Part shown: piece after piece, positions 10,523 through 23,530 of the stretch
How the letters are laid out: each line of letters begins with the position of its first letter
How positions within the stretch are numbered: the stretch's first letter is position 1
NCBI GenBank assembly: GCA_021464415.1
Contig: JAKCWG010000374.1
Location: 1 to 64,000 of the forward strand
DNA length: 64,000 bases
Direction of reading: 5' to 3'
Source of the DNA: Lonicera japonica
Taxonomy: Eukaryota; Streptophyta; Magnoliopsida; Dipsacales; Caprifoliaceae
The notes under the pieces: model-generated
The model's database searches: none
Told to the model about the DNA's origin: nothing
What the model saw: the letters and a program-made list of their open reading frames with translations, nothing else
Program-made: the position numbers and the translations under genes

Positions 10523-12967
10523 TTATGCCCTGAATCTCATTATGGAATTTCGATCCCTAAGACCCGGTTAATCATGGATGCCATCGCTTACAACGGTAGA
10601 TGTGGTGTAAAATTTATAATTTAGGAAAAACATTAGCCAATATTACTCATTCTTAAAGTGGTATGAGTAAAAAAAATAGAATATATCAACATAAACAAAA
10701 GAAGGTGTACGTTAGATTTTTACAAAAATTCAGCATGGTCTCCTCTATTTTACGAATAACCAAAACTTGTATAAATGATATTCATCAGATCATTTCTCAA
10801 ACAAACACAATCGTTGAAGAAAAGTCCATTCGTAGTCCAACCATGTTTTAGTAAAGTAGTCAATTAATCTGTACAACTTATTTAAAACTCCAAATACAAC
10901 TTGAGTAGAAAATTCAAAGAAAAATGAATTCTTATAACCAAAATACAGCACGGAAGGAAATACAACCAAGGTATATTCACATCAAAAGTAGGCACTAGTT
11001 TTATACCATCGTATGATACTTATTGCTTTGTCCATCCATAGGACATGTGTAACTGGTAGTTCAGACTTTTCCTAGTTACGTTCCGTCTATGAGAACAATA
11101 ATGTAACTAATTGTAAAACCCCGTTCTTCAGTTTCCTCGTAGTTGTCTTCATTCGTTCGTAAATTTCACCTCGGGTGGTGAAATCTTGTATTGAGGAGCC
11201 TCGTAGTATTCTAGCATTCCATATCAGTCATATCAGTCTCCCTACACTAGTGTGAGTGATTGTTTAGTGATTCGGATAGTCCGAATCAATATTGGCTCTT
11301 AAATTGTAAGTTTTAGTCTTACGCGATTTCTTGTTTTTAGCCAACTTTGGGGCAACATAACTTTCTCGTCTTTTATCCGATTTGGCTGCCATTTATTCTT
11401 ACTTTTAGGCTTCATACCATTTTACAACTTTTATGTTTTTACCAAAAGCAAATTTCTACTGCTCGTTGGTCAAAACAGCGTTCGAAGTAGGCCGGTTAGT
11501 AAAATTTGACCATTTGGTAGTGCTTCAACAGAGCGCTGGCTTCGGAAGATTTCTGGGAATTATCATCCAGAATTTTGGGAGACTTCCTTTTAAGAAGTTT
11601 TATATCGTTGAATTATCTTTCTGTGGACATAAAGATCACCCCAATCCGAGTTCCAAGCAAGGAGTTATGACCAAAATACCAACAGTGGTTAGTGCTGTGA
11701 AATAAGCTTTGGCTGAGAGCTCCCAAGATCAATATTGGGAAGTTCAAGATCGATCTTGGAGCCCTGTGTGTCAAATTCTAACCCCTTTTAACCCCATTTT
11801 CTCACCATTTATCACCATAACACACCTAATTCAACCCATACACCCCCTTAACTCCTCAAGAGAGTTCTAGTGAGAGAAAGTGAGAGAAAGTGAGAGGATT
11901 CGTGAAGGTTTTGATGATTTATTGATCATAAACCAAGATTGAGCCTTAAATATACACCCTCATCACTATTCATCATCTTCCTCTTTATGTCACTACCATT
12001 AGAGCTCAATGGGGAAGCTAGGACTTTGGGATTGTGGCGCCTACACTTCTCAAAGCACTTCAATTGCGAGGAATATCAGCAATAGAGGTGGGAACTCTAA
12101 TATTAAACTTGATTTTCAAACTTTTATATGTTGCACTAGAGATTTCTATTCCAAATAGGTATTCTTCTTAAAACCTTAGGCTTGCTTGCATGCTCATATG
12201 GGTATAGTTTGATTAGTGCCAAATTAGTGGTGTGTATGGGTAAATTACCATACAAACTTCATGTAAGAGTAATTAAATTGATGTTGTGAACCATAAACTT
12301 GTATCTACACATCATACCCATATGGTAGCTACATGTTTAAACTAGAAATTAGGAATTTTGGGTTTTGTGCTTAGAGTACGATTGATTGTGGGTTATGGAT
12401 GGTAAATACACACAAATTTGTCATTAGTTATGAATGTAGAGCATTTTCCTTGTGATTGGTATTGAAATTCCACAAAGGTGGAATCGCATGCAATTGCCTT
12501 TGAATCTAGTACCTTATGTAGACCATGGTAAGCACTAATGATGAGAATAAAACCTCAGTATGTACTAAAAATGTAATGAACAAATAGGTGAGGCACGGGT
12601 CACCTCATCTACAATAATAAGGGGCTACCATGCCGTAAGCTTACCGGTTAGGCAAACATTATTAGAGTCGATGCTTAGCTTGATATAATAACCTGAGAAC
12701 TTGAATAAGAATCATATGGCTTAGGTTTTAAACACGTGAAGCCTTATATGATGTAACATATACATGATACACCGGTGGGCCGTGGAATGGGAATAACAAT
12801 ATGACGTTCGGGCCTTGGATAAATGGCCGATAACAATAATTACGATGATGATATACGAATGATTGTATATTGGCTATATATATGTGTGGGTTTCCATATG
12901 TGTGATGAATCGTGTTATCCTTTTGGTGCATTGTTGATTTACTATTTTGGCCGATCATTAGTGTGGA

Positions 12968-13062
12968 TATTGACTGTAAGGTTGTAGCCTTACCATGGAG
13001 GGTCGTAGCCCTACCCTATTATTGGGTTAAAACCCCAACTGATTTAGGGTTGGAGCCCTATA
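12968..13062 (+). repeat. Row of four small hairpins inside the LTR
   Basis: Four successive short inverted repeats occur at about 22-bp steps: aaggttgtagcctt, gggtcgtagccct, gggttaaaacccc and agggttggagccct. They lie within the inverted solo LTR. The arms change together while pairing is preserved, which could reflect copying with slippage at folded structures. Confidence 0.55.
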
Positions 13063-13124
13063 CAATGTGGTTGGTTATGATTATATGTGTGAGGTTTTGT
13101 TGATATATTTGCAATTTTCATAAT

Positions 13125-13315
13125 AATAAGGCCAAGGGCACCGGGCTATAAATGCTAGGCCGGGGGCACTAGGCTACAAATGCCAGACTGGAGGTATCGA
13201 GATATAAATACCATTGTATACGTATACATGTGCACCATATTAAGGCCGGGGGTACCGAGATATAAATACTAGGCCGGATGTACTAGGATATAAATACCAA
13301 GCCGGGAGTATCAGT
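13125..13315 (+). repeat. About 33-bp minisatellite inside the LTR
   Basis: Degenerate tandem copies of 'aggccgggggcactaggctacaaatgc' type, alternating gctataaatgc and gatataaatac, fill this stretch. It is part of the minus-strand solo LTR. A spacer (gtatacgtatacatgtgc) splits the array into two halves. Confidence 0.65.
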
Positions 13316-16300
13316 ACTAGTTATAGCTGGAGTGGAGACACCCAAAGCGAACAAGAGAAAGGGCTACCCAGTACAGTGCGGTAGTAGCCGCCTATTGTGT
13401 TATCATATCGATGTATATTTCTTTCCCGAGGATGAGTTTCGTAGTCCTGCGTTTTATAGCTTCCATGGCTTGCGGATTAGATCATGTGGCTCTATTAACG
13501 GGACTGTGTGTTCTGGGAAGTAATAGCCCTACACTTAGGTGAAATATCCTAAGGTAGTTCTATTCTCGGAGGAACGTGCTTGTACGGGTGTCCTTGTTGT
13601 TAAGTATTTTGAGTGTTGTGTGTTATCCCCGGGAAAATGTCTTGCGTGGGTTTATCTCTAAATGAATTACAAGTAAAGACCGAGTCCCTGGGCAGTTCGC
13701 TACTTGGAGGAGACATGATTAGCTTAGAGCTTCGAGTCCTTTGGGAACCGATGCTCTAAGCCTAGTGAATGCGGGGTGTAAGCTTGAGGCTTTATACAAG
13801 AGATATGATTGATTGATATTTACTTGCTTATTATTGCTATGGTTGTTGTATCATATCTCTTGCTATTATTATTCGTACTCCTCGCGTGATTTCTTTGGGG
13901 ATTATGGATGAGTTAATAACGTGGCTCGATTGCGTAATGTACTAATACTCATATTGGAATACCAAATGAGGAGTCTTGTGGACGTGAATTAGTATTACAA
14001 AAAGTAACTTGATGACATGCCAACATCTGAGTTGTAATACTTATTAAGAAGTTTTGTAGACATGTACGAGTTCACGAATTTCATAATATATTATAATCAA
14101 AGTGAAAAGTAATGAATACCAAGGCATAAAGAACCATAGGAAGCGAATGATATTAGTAAAGTTAAACTCGTAGTTAGATTACCACACTATGCTATGAGTT
14201 AGTGGATCAATCCATATAAAAGATTAAAAGGCAGGAACTAACGTAATTGGTTCGGGTAGCTTCCGGTTCCTAGGATGGGTGTCCTAGTGATTAGGTTATA
14301 TGCATGCTGTGGGTGATTTGTATTTCATTACTTCCACTATTAAAAGTATAAACTATGTTTTATTACAATGCACGCGCATGTTCCTTCCAATGTGTATTTT
14401 CTTAATAAAACTTGTATAGTTCCCACTGAGCCCAGATTGGGCTCATCCTGTCTTCTAAACAGTTTTGCAGGATGGGCATCGGGGATTGGCGTGTGGTTCT
14501 CGCTTATAGAGCCTCTAATGTCCAGGTTGTGTTTAGTCCTTTACAAAAAGGACTATGTAGTATCATCATTGTCGATTTTGGTTTAAAAGTGTTGTATTCA
14601 AACTTCTTTTATGAATTGGACTTTGAACTTGGTTTTGATGTATAAATGGCTTTCATAGCAAGTGTATATGAATGTTTTCACTATGTGAAGTGAATTCTAA
14701 AATGTGAATGATTATGGATATGTTATATGAATTTGGTTTTAAACCTCACATGTTGGTTTGTCATTTAAACGAACTCCACATGCTGAAATTTTATAAAACA
14801 GGATTTTATTCGAATCATATTTTATTTAACAAAAGGTTTTTAAAAGTTGTGATTTTTCTATTTTAAACCCGCCGTCGCGCACAACACCCGTGATTAACCG
14901 GGTCCCGGAGGTGGAAATCTTATAACGGAATTCGGGATGTCACACTGGTAATTCAAAATTGTCCCAATTACGTTCCTTCCACAAGAACAACAGTAATATG
15001 GCTACCATAGCCAAGTCTCCCATATGACGTAATGGATCAACTAGGTATAATTATCTACTGTGCTCAGCCTGGGTCCCATAGCCAAGTCCTCCCAAAGAAC
15101 ACCTAGCGACAAGCCTTCCATAGGCTAATGTACAATGATAATCATATCTAAGCAATTAAAGTGTCCTATCCAACTGGCATGACTATAATGCCTGATAAAG
15201 GTAAAGCCGTAAATAAATCTCAAACCCATAATGAGATATAAAAACTAGTAATAATCTCATCCATAAGGAAAAATATAGCAACCTTCCATAGGTTTGAAAA
15301 TCCCATCAAATAGCAAAGTAGTGGTAAAGTTCAATAATTTACGAAAAAAATATTAAGCAAATCGTTAGTGTTCATGTTTTCAATATGTCATTACCATATG
15401 ATATCTAAAGAAAATCTCAACAAATATCATTTCATAAGTTCTTACCCAATTTACAAGAAACACCCACAATTGTTACTTTTTACAAACATATGCGTATGTA
15501 TCCGTAATTTAGAAAAGTGTGGGTTTAAGCCATTTTTTACCAATCATGTGTAATATCCATACGGTAGTCATATATATGTTTTTGGAAACCAATTACATCT
15601 AAAAGCCCACATCAAATCCATCTATAATGGTGTACAACTTGTATTACGAAACTATTTACGCTATGGTGGGTTTTAGGTCTAAGTATAAGAAACTATAACA
15701 TGCAAGTGGGGATTTTGGCTTGATTATGAAATTGAGGTTGTATTAAGTGTTTATACAGCAAAAGAAATCATATATTGTAACCCCAAACCCGTGCAGGCAA
15801 GCCAATCACTATCCATAACAAAATTCCCAATTTATTAGTAATAAGAACATGTAACAAGCAATAATTTGAAAAATAAATTTAATACTAGTCTTCCCACCTC
15901 AATTTGAAGTTTTAACAAAAGTTTGAGAAGATTTATGATGGTCTACATGGCTGCAATTTACAGTACTCCAAGAATCCCTAAGTTCCTCAAAGTGAATAAG
16001 ATGAAAAAGACGAAGAACAATTGTGATTCTTGCTCAATCTTGAACCCAAGGTGAAAACCCTCTCAAATCTCCCCAAAATCCCAAGACATCCTCACTCTGG
16101 GGTTCTGAATTGGTAGTGTATTGATAATTCTCCATATTTGGGGATTTTGGGGCGTAAATGAAATAAAAATCAGGTCAAAGGGTTAAAAATCAGTCAAACC
16201 CGATTGATAAATTTTTCTGATCCATTGTTCTTATTTTGGGCATAAATTTTCACTTGGAACTCTGATTGATGCACCGTTTTTTCCTAATTAAAGCAAACTC

Positions 16301-16567
16301 GGAGCTATACAACTTTTATATCTGGTAGTTTTTCCAAATTCCAAATATATTGGTGCCAGAAATTCGTCAAAAACAGCAATCTGCAAAAATATATTCTACT
16401 GCATTTTCTAATGCAAGCAGATTTTAGTTAATTTTCTTACTTTGCACTTAATTATGACCCACGAGGAGTGTGAATTGATCTCGATCAAAAAAATGAAAGT
16501 TGTAGAATGGATCAAAATCTACCTAATGGCACAAACGGGGAGTTATTTTGTTTTCGTATGAGGAAGT

Positions 16568-17909
16568 TGTTGACGTAAAAGTCACTAATATTGTTTTGAT
16601 AATAACAATAACATTAATCTTGTGTAATTTAACTAAGTTGATGGTTTAAGAATTTCCACAACTATTTGATCATACATGGACAAATCCGACAAACCGGAAC
16701 CAAGATCATTCTTCTACAAAGGTTGCAAATCTCTTTTGTCTTACACCACACATCACAACTTGATCAAAGCTCTTTCACCATTACAAATCAATGAGGATCA
16801 AAGCCAAATCAAGTGGAGAATTGAAGAAACTTTTTAAAGTAAATCAAAGACTCGTTTATTCATATTTGAGTGAGTACTTTAGAATATGTGTAAAGTTTCT
16901 TATTTGATCATCATAATAGCTCATACATTGTTTAAACATTATTGGATTGATCAAATCAAAGTTTGAATCAAGATTCTTTCAAAACCTCTTCGTAGAGAAA
17001 AATCGTTTTTGAAATAAATTCATTTTAAATTCAAATGACCTTATTTTTGAGCTCTCCCTTTTATAGGAGTCTTAGGAGCTCATATTTAACATTCCTCGAG
17101 CTTTAAAATTGATTTTTTAACCTAATTTGCAAAAGTATAAAAAAGTAGATTTTTGGACTTTTTGGCAACAAACCAGTGAGGACCATCAGTTGACTGATGG
17201 GCATGGCTTAGTCGACTGATGGCCTAGAAACTAGCCGTTGGAGATCTGATTTTTGTTGTTTTTGGCACCAAACCTCCACCAACTCCCTCCAAACGGCCAT
17301 TTGATGTCCTAGACTATATATACACTATCTAAGACTTATTTAAACACACTTGAATCATTCTAAATCTATCTTCTTCATCTATATTTAATATTCAAAGATT
17401 CAAGAAACTGTTTTAATCAATCTTCATTATTTTGAGTTATAAATTGTTGATCAAATTTGATATTTCTTAGTGTGTGCTTAATTTGTAATCTTCAAACACT
17501 TAAGAGATATTGTACATTGGTGTTTGTCACCAAAATCTTATTCTTCAAACATTAAGAGGTTCATCTCTTAAAATAGCAAGAGGTTATTCTTGTGTGAGTG
17601 TTGTGAGAATTCGACATTTGTAAAGTGAGTATAAAGGATACACTTGTAAAGGTTTGAACTTCACCCTGAAGAAGATCGGTATTAGTGAAATTCTCGGGGA
17701 CAAAATGTCTTCGACTTCAATCGGTTCAATCTTTCTATCTCTAGCACTTTTATTCATTGCTATATTATTATTTGTGTTTGGGATTGCTTGAGTGTTTTGC
17801 TTGATCGCTTGATATAGACTTTAAATATTTTTAAAACGTTGTTAAAAATTTGATTTAGTTTCAAAAACCCTATTCACCCCCCCCCCTCTAGGGTATTTTC
17901 CCACCTACA
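16568..17909 (+). mobile_element. 1.34-kb solo LTR with GAAGT target duplication
   Basis: Ends are TGTTGACGTAAAAG... and ...CCCACCTACA, flanked on both sides by GAAGT (16563-16567 and 17910-17914). The empty site is visible in unit 2 (gaagaagttatgcgctttc at 34320). The 3' end carries the 'ctattcacccccccccctctagggt' type motif, typical of Copia (Sirevirus-like) LTRs. No internal region is left, so it is a solo LTR formed by recombination. It is nested in the older LTR relic. Confidence 0.85.
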
Positions 17910-18504
17910 GAAGTTGTGAGCTTTCAAAGTTAGGGAAAAACTTATTTTTCCAATAATGTCAGTTTTTACCGTTGGCCTACCAAATTCAACCTCGGCTTTC
18001 TGAATTGCATTTCAACCATACACTCATATGTAATATTACTAATGAGACATATAAGGAGTTTTGAATACACACAAAGATTCCCAGATTCAAAAATGATTAC
18101 CCAAAGCAAGTCTAGTGATAGAAATGTGACTAAGGAGCAATTGGTCATCCAAAACTCATTCGGACAATCCGAATTGCGTTGGGACTATACACGCATACAT
18201 ATTATAAATAATAGGACCCTTGGAATCTATCTATATTATAAAATTATGCTCATAATTGAATTTGACCACCCAAAGCCATGAAGGAGAATAAATCACTCTT
18301 ACAAATAGTTTAGCGTCTCAATACTCAATTGGGCCATCCAATACATGCTGCAATTAAGCACTAAAGTCCAATCAAACTAATTGGATGTGCAAGAGGTGTT
18401 CAAAACATAAAAAACATCCCGAGTCTAGAACTCACTACCTAAAGTGAAACTATGGGAGGATTTATCGGGCTATGGAGGCATGGGTGTTACAGGATTCGAC
18501 GTAC

Positions 18505-21500
18505 ACTTTACAAGAAGTGGGATTTAGTCAGACGAATTTTTTTGAGTTATTTTTTTTGATAATTAGTCTGCTTTCGAACTCATTCTTCACTTCTTCACTA
18601 GAGGAATATACATGTAGAGGTGGATATATATTTCATTAAGGAAAAAGTCCACCTAAGAATTCTCAAATCCTGCATTAATTGTTCCCCGATCCAAAAAAAA
18701 TTCGATTCATTTACATAATTAGTGGGTCTTATCCCTCATTCATCCCTATAAGTTGCTTAGTACTTAAAGTACCACTTTGACTTTGATATTTTGTAAGAAT
18801 AAGCTAATTTCAACCTAATCAATGATAAAGGATACAAATTATTTTCTACTGTAAGATTTCGTAGGTTTCTTATATCCCAGAAACGAGACTGGCACTATTC
18901 TTTTGAGAAATCTTGTAAAGGAACCCTTGATTGTGGACTCACATAGGTTTTGCTGCTTTATGGAATCGTTGATTTGGTTTCCATATCTGTATTACAAAAC
19001 TTTCTATCTATAGGAATAAAGGGCAATGGTCTTTATAAAACTAGGACAATTGGAGTACCACAATAGCTGATACTAAAGAAATAGAAAATTTTTGGTATAT
19101 TAATATTGAAAACTACAATGAACTCCCTTCTTCCAAAATTAACAGCCGTTATTTCACTGTCGCACTATTTAAGAAAACACCAATTTCAACTTTACACATG
19201 TTAAAGAACAAAACTTTTGTAATTGTTGTGTGATTTGGAGTAAATTGATTTTCAAAATTGACTCATAATCATTATTTTAATAGAAGGACAAAAAAAGGAA
19301 TAGTTTGGTTTATTATTTTCGCAATTCACATGCTCGCAAACAATATTAAATGATTAACCATGAATGGGAAATTTGAGCACCTCGTAATATCTCTAAATTT
19401 TCCACCTCGGCAATTTTCCCTATTCATTGCTAAAGCAATTAATATTTGATTGGCTAGTGTGTGAGATTCACTCTTTTCAGTTCACTCACTAACCAATGCA
19501 GTGATTACACGTCATCGTTTGAGTCACTTTTGTCAGTTCTATCCTAAATTTTTAAGCTGGATTTATACTCATGGGCATAAATGTTATTAGAGAAGTAGCC
19601 ATGCCAAGAGTGGGACCAGACATAGTTTGGCCAACGATATCATCTTGGGTATATGACTGGACATAGTTGACTGGCTAAAGCTCAGAAAGCTTAAAACGAA
19701 GGCGCGACCTAGGGAACTCCTAGAAATTTAGGGATTTAGGGAGAAGATATTTTCTGAGTTATTTTCTAATAATTAATCTGCTTTTGAACCCAGTTCTTCA
19801 ATTCTTCAATATAGGGGTATACATGTAGAGCTGGATATACATTTCATTAAGGAAAGAGTCCGCCTAAGAATTCTCAGGTCCTACTTTGTTCCTCAATCCA
19901 AAAGCTTTTTGATTAGTTTACAAAATTAGTTGGTCCGGTCCCTCATTCATCCTTATAAGTTGCTTTGTACTCATAGTCCCACTTTAACTTTGATATTTTG
20001 TAAGAGGACACCAATTTCAAGCTACTCAATGATCAAAGATATAACTTATTTTCTACTATATGAGATTTGGTACGTTGCTTATATCCCAAAAATGAAAATG
20101 AGACTAGTCTTTTGAGACATCCTGTAAAAGAAGCCTTGATTGTGGACTCACATCTAGTTTTGCAGCTATATGGAATCGTTGATTTAGTTTCCGTATTTGT
20201 ATTACAAAACTTCATATCTATATAAATGAAGGATAATGGTATTTCCATACTAGCACATATGGAGTACCATAGTAGCTGATACTGAGAAACAAGAACGGTT
20301 GGTTTACTGATATCAAAAATGACTATGAACTCCCTTCTTCGGATATTAAAAGTCATTATTTCACTTTCACACTATTTAGGAAAACACCAATTTCAACGTA
20401 AGACATGGTAAACAACAAAACTTATGTAATTATTGTGTGATTTGGTATAAATTGATTTCCAAAATTGACTCCTGATCATTATTTTAATAGGAGGACAAAA
20501 AAATTAATAGATTGGTTGATTAATTTCGCAATTCACACGCTCACGAACAATATCAAATGATTAACCATGAGTGGGAGATTTGAGTGCCACATAATATCTC
20601 TAATTTTTTTCTATTTCTGCGATTTTCTCTGTAACTAGCTAAAGTAAGCAATACCCACAAAACATGCACATGCATACATAGATAAACGTTTGCGACTATT
20701 ATCTCGGCTTAATTATATTACAGCCATTTGTTTCATAAGGGAAAGATGGGCCCCACATGTTATTCTTCAATCACATCAACTTTCTTCTATCACCTAAACA
20801 TCCTACAAACTAATCATTGTTCATGACATTTCATCAAAAAAGCAACGGGAAGGAAAATCCTTGATTCATGAAATGCCACGAACACAATCAAATTGTAGCA
20901 ATTTGTTTTGTTTTACAAGGGAGAGATGGGTCCCACATGTAGTTCTTTGACCACGTAAACTTTCTTCTATGACTTAAATATCTTACAAACTAATTGTTGT
21001 TCATGAAATCTCATCAAAAAAGTAAGGTAAAGACAAACTTAATTAATGAAATGTCATGAACACGATCTGATAGAAGCCATTTTTTACAAGGAAGAGATGG
21101 GCCCCACATGTTATTCTACACTCACATGAATTTTCTTCAATTGAATTTAAGTAATCTGTTTGAAAAGAAGGCCATGGCCATTGATTCACTACAGTGTCCT
21201 ATATATAGTCCTTCAACATGGTCTGAAGTATTAGCTGGAAACCACTATGTCTCCTTTCTAAATTTTTCTATTTATGCAGTTTCCCTGTACCTTGCTAAAG
21301 CAAGCTATACCCACAAAACATGCACATGCGTACATGGATAAACATTTGTGAATATTATCCCGACTTAAATTAATAGTTCATTGGTTAGTGTGTGAGATTC
21401 ACACTCTTATCACTTCACTCATTAACCAATGCAGTGATTACATGTCATCATTTGAGTTTTTAGTTCCAACCTAGTTTTTGAAACCAGTTTTGTACCCATT

Positions 21501-21760
21501 GGCACGAATGGTATCAAAGCAATAACTGTGCCACGTATGGGATCCGATATAGTTCGGCCAACTATAACATCTCAGGTATAGGACCGGACATAGTTGACTA
21601 ACTACAGCTCAAACCGTCTATGGGGAAGAGACAACGTGGGGAACTCCTAGAGAGCTTTTCGAGCATGGATCGTCCCTTGTGGATCTAAAGTGGGCCACTA
21701 ATGAATTTGCCCTATTCTTCGCGCAGAATAAATTGTTACCTAGGCACTTGACTCACATTT
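18505..21760 (+). repeat. R1/R2 tandem duplication of about 1.2-1.3 kb (unit 1)
   Basis: R1 (about 18505-19735) and R2 (about 19736-21760, enlarged by cassette B) are diverged direct copies. Both carry 'acatgtagaggtggatatayatttcattaaggaaa', 'tcattcatccytataagttgctt', 'aaagaacccttgattgtggactc' and 'ggaatcgttgatttggtttcc' in the same order. The pair recurs in unit 2 (34915-38000) and unit 3 (49645-53220), while the right edge has one copy (62560-63910). A 107-codon minus-strand frame at 20033-20356 is not kept in the other copies and matches nothing I know. Confidence 0.8.
20725..21215 (+). repeat. Cassette B of unit 1
   Basis: Three hairpin units with gggccccacatg and ggccatggcc, then ctatatatag at 21199-21208. 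The G-box of units 0, 2 and 3 is CACATG here. The cassette sits inside R2 between two copies of the 'taaagcaagc..acccacaaaacatgcacatgc' block (20640-20715 and 21290-21360). Confidence 0.65.
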
Positions 21761-23421
21761 CCCACAATCCCTTTTTGTTTTAATGTTAATAACAACATTA
21801 TATAGCAGTAGCAAATGCTAATGCCAAAGTACTTTTGATTTTGACACAGCAAACAATGGATTGAGTGATTATATGTTATCAATAAAATTGGCATAATTTT
21901 CTGACAAACGCCAACATTGCTTCAACATTAGCATTTCCCTATTGTGGCTGATCCAATATTACTTATTCATAATACACTCTGAAATACACATGCGAATACA
22001 TTTTGAAATAAGATTCAATTGTATTGTCAAAGTATCCAAAACAAAGTTCTATTGACTTTGAGATACACATTCCCTTCCTTTTCTTTTCTTTTCTTTTTTC
22101 TTTGGGATACATTGAGATACAATTTTTCCAACCTGTGAAATATACACAGAAATATAATACAAATTTCATTTTGAAATGAGTTTCATGAATCTATTCAGCG
22201 AAGATAAGATGCTTGCCGCTTGACTGAAAAATGATGGCCCGACCCCTCTTCCGAATTCTCTTCAACACCTTCAAATATTACCTGCAAATGATTGAAAGGG
22301 GAAACATTTGCACAAATTTCTGTTTTTAACAGTCCGAGTTATAGAATTAAGCTAATTTACTTGTAGGAGTAAAAGAAAATTACATCTTGGACAAGTGCAA
22401 GTTGAACCTGATTGCTAGAGAAACTAAATCTCACTAAGAATTTATATTGATAGTTTCGTTTGCACCTATTAATGTGTAATATGATTAAAATTTTCGACCA
22501 ATTATTTTAGGTAATTTCATATTTGTCCTTGTTCTTTTTCTTACTAAGATATTAATGTATATTAAAACAATGATAAAATTGTCTTAAAACTATGTATTTT
22601 TAGCCTTCAGTACTTCTTTGGTTCAAGTTTTTGTTCACTCCAGCAATCCAAAATGGTAATTTGGCATGGAAAGTTTGAACCTCGCCAACTCATGATTTAA
22701 CCCTAGACATGAATTATAATAGACTTCTACAGTGAATTTTCCAATTTAGGATTCTAGGAACAAACCAAAACTTGAACAAAAGTAGCACTAAGAGTCAAAG
22801 AAAGTTTAAGGAACAACCTGGATTTAGAGGTTAACTCAACTAAACAAATTAAAAAAATTCCAAAGGTTTTGTTCTCCATTCGGTGATTAGCACTGACGCA
22901 CTTAACCATAACCCACCCACCCTACCAACGACACCTGGCCGGTAAGCCAAAAATAAAAATAAACAAATAGTAAAAAATCTAAATTGGACTCTTAATTGAG
23001 ATGCCCCAAAATGGAAGGGGGAATCCTTAATTTGAGATGGAGGGAGCATAATATATATAATGAAGTGCCCACATATGCTTTATATCAATGACTTAGATCA
23101 TCCATAGCAGTGTTAAATTTGTATGGTGAGTAGTAAAAAATTGTCCAACTAATCTGGAACGGACTAGAGGTGTCCGTCTAATGAGACTCAAACAAACAAT
23201 TGTTATACATTTGAAGTATGTTTGAGTCCCAAACGGTAATAGTTGTTTGTACGCTAATGAATCTTGCCAAACCTAACTTTATTCCTGGCCTAATATACAA
23301 CACAAATACAACATGTTTATCCTTCTCATCTTACAGTTGTTTGTTTATCCTTCTCATCTCCTGAAAAAGAAATTGAATTCTTAATTTAAGACAGAAGGAG
23401 TACTTGGGAGCAACTCATTAC

Positions 23422-23530
23422 CTCAAGGGCTTCCGCATCAGGACAGCTTATTAGTTCCTTGGCTAGAAGATATATGTTCGGTCTGTCCTTATCATCATCA
23501 AACACCTTCCATGATGTGTTCAATGATCAC
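23422..23530 (-). pseudogene. Exon 7 of DUF1995 copy 2 (only long exon 7)
   Basis: The minus strand reads WKVFDDDKDRPNIYLLAKEL followed by ISCPDAEALE, then a GTAATG donor at 23421. This matches the C-terminal DUF1995 region following the CYPG motif of exon 6 (family pattern: CYPG-x-W-x-V-x-x-DD..DRP..YLLAKEL). The 5' end is unclear: a TTTTTTTAG acceptor is present at about 23535, but the frame from it does not reach the W codon, so several bases have been inserted or changed. A MITE relic ends just downstream at about 23400. Confidence 0.75.

Larger units (their letters stand above)
11112..14944 (-). mobile_element. 3.8-kb Tekay-type solo LTR, minus strand, nested
   Basis: Read on the minus strand it starts TGTGACATCCCGAATTCCG at 14944 and ends ..TTTTACA at 11112, so it has TG..CA ends. 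The first 80 bases match the LTR at 27407 closely (acctggttaatcacgggtgt, gcgcaacggcgggtttaaaa types). Unit 2 shows the uninterrupted site at about 32687. Target duplication is imperfect (ctaat / ctggt). No gag-pol remains: it is a solo LTR of a Gypsy element, probably Tekay/Del type by its start and length. Short frames inside (11433, 12912, 13332, 14368) are not protein genes. Confidence 0.75.
10523..18491 (+). mobile_element. Old Tekay-like solo LTR relic (unit 1), with nested LTRs
   Basis: The left end reads atgccctgaat..gacccggttaatcatgg..gccatcgcttacaacgg, a degraded version of the TGTGACACCCCGAAT... start of the younger LTR at 27407. The right end is ..gggtgttaca at 18491. Flanks gggttt / ggatt may be the remains of a 5-bp target duplication. 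It is interrupted by an inverted solo LTR (11112-14944) and another LTR (16568-17909). The ancestral right-edge sequence (near 62540) lacks it, so it arrived before amplification but after the split from copy 4. No retroviral-type protein domains are present. Confidence 0.65.

Noticed and set aside
20033..20356. 107-codon minus-strand frame as a gene
   Set aside because: The homologous segments in units 2 and 3 and at the right edge carry stops or shifts, and the product resembles nothing I know.
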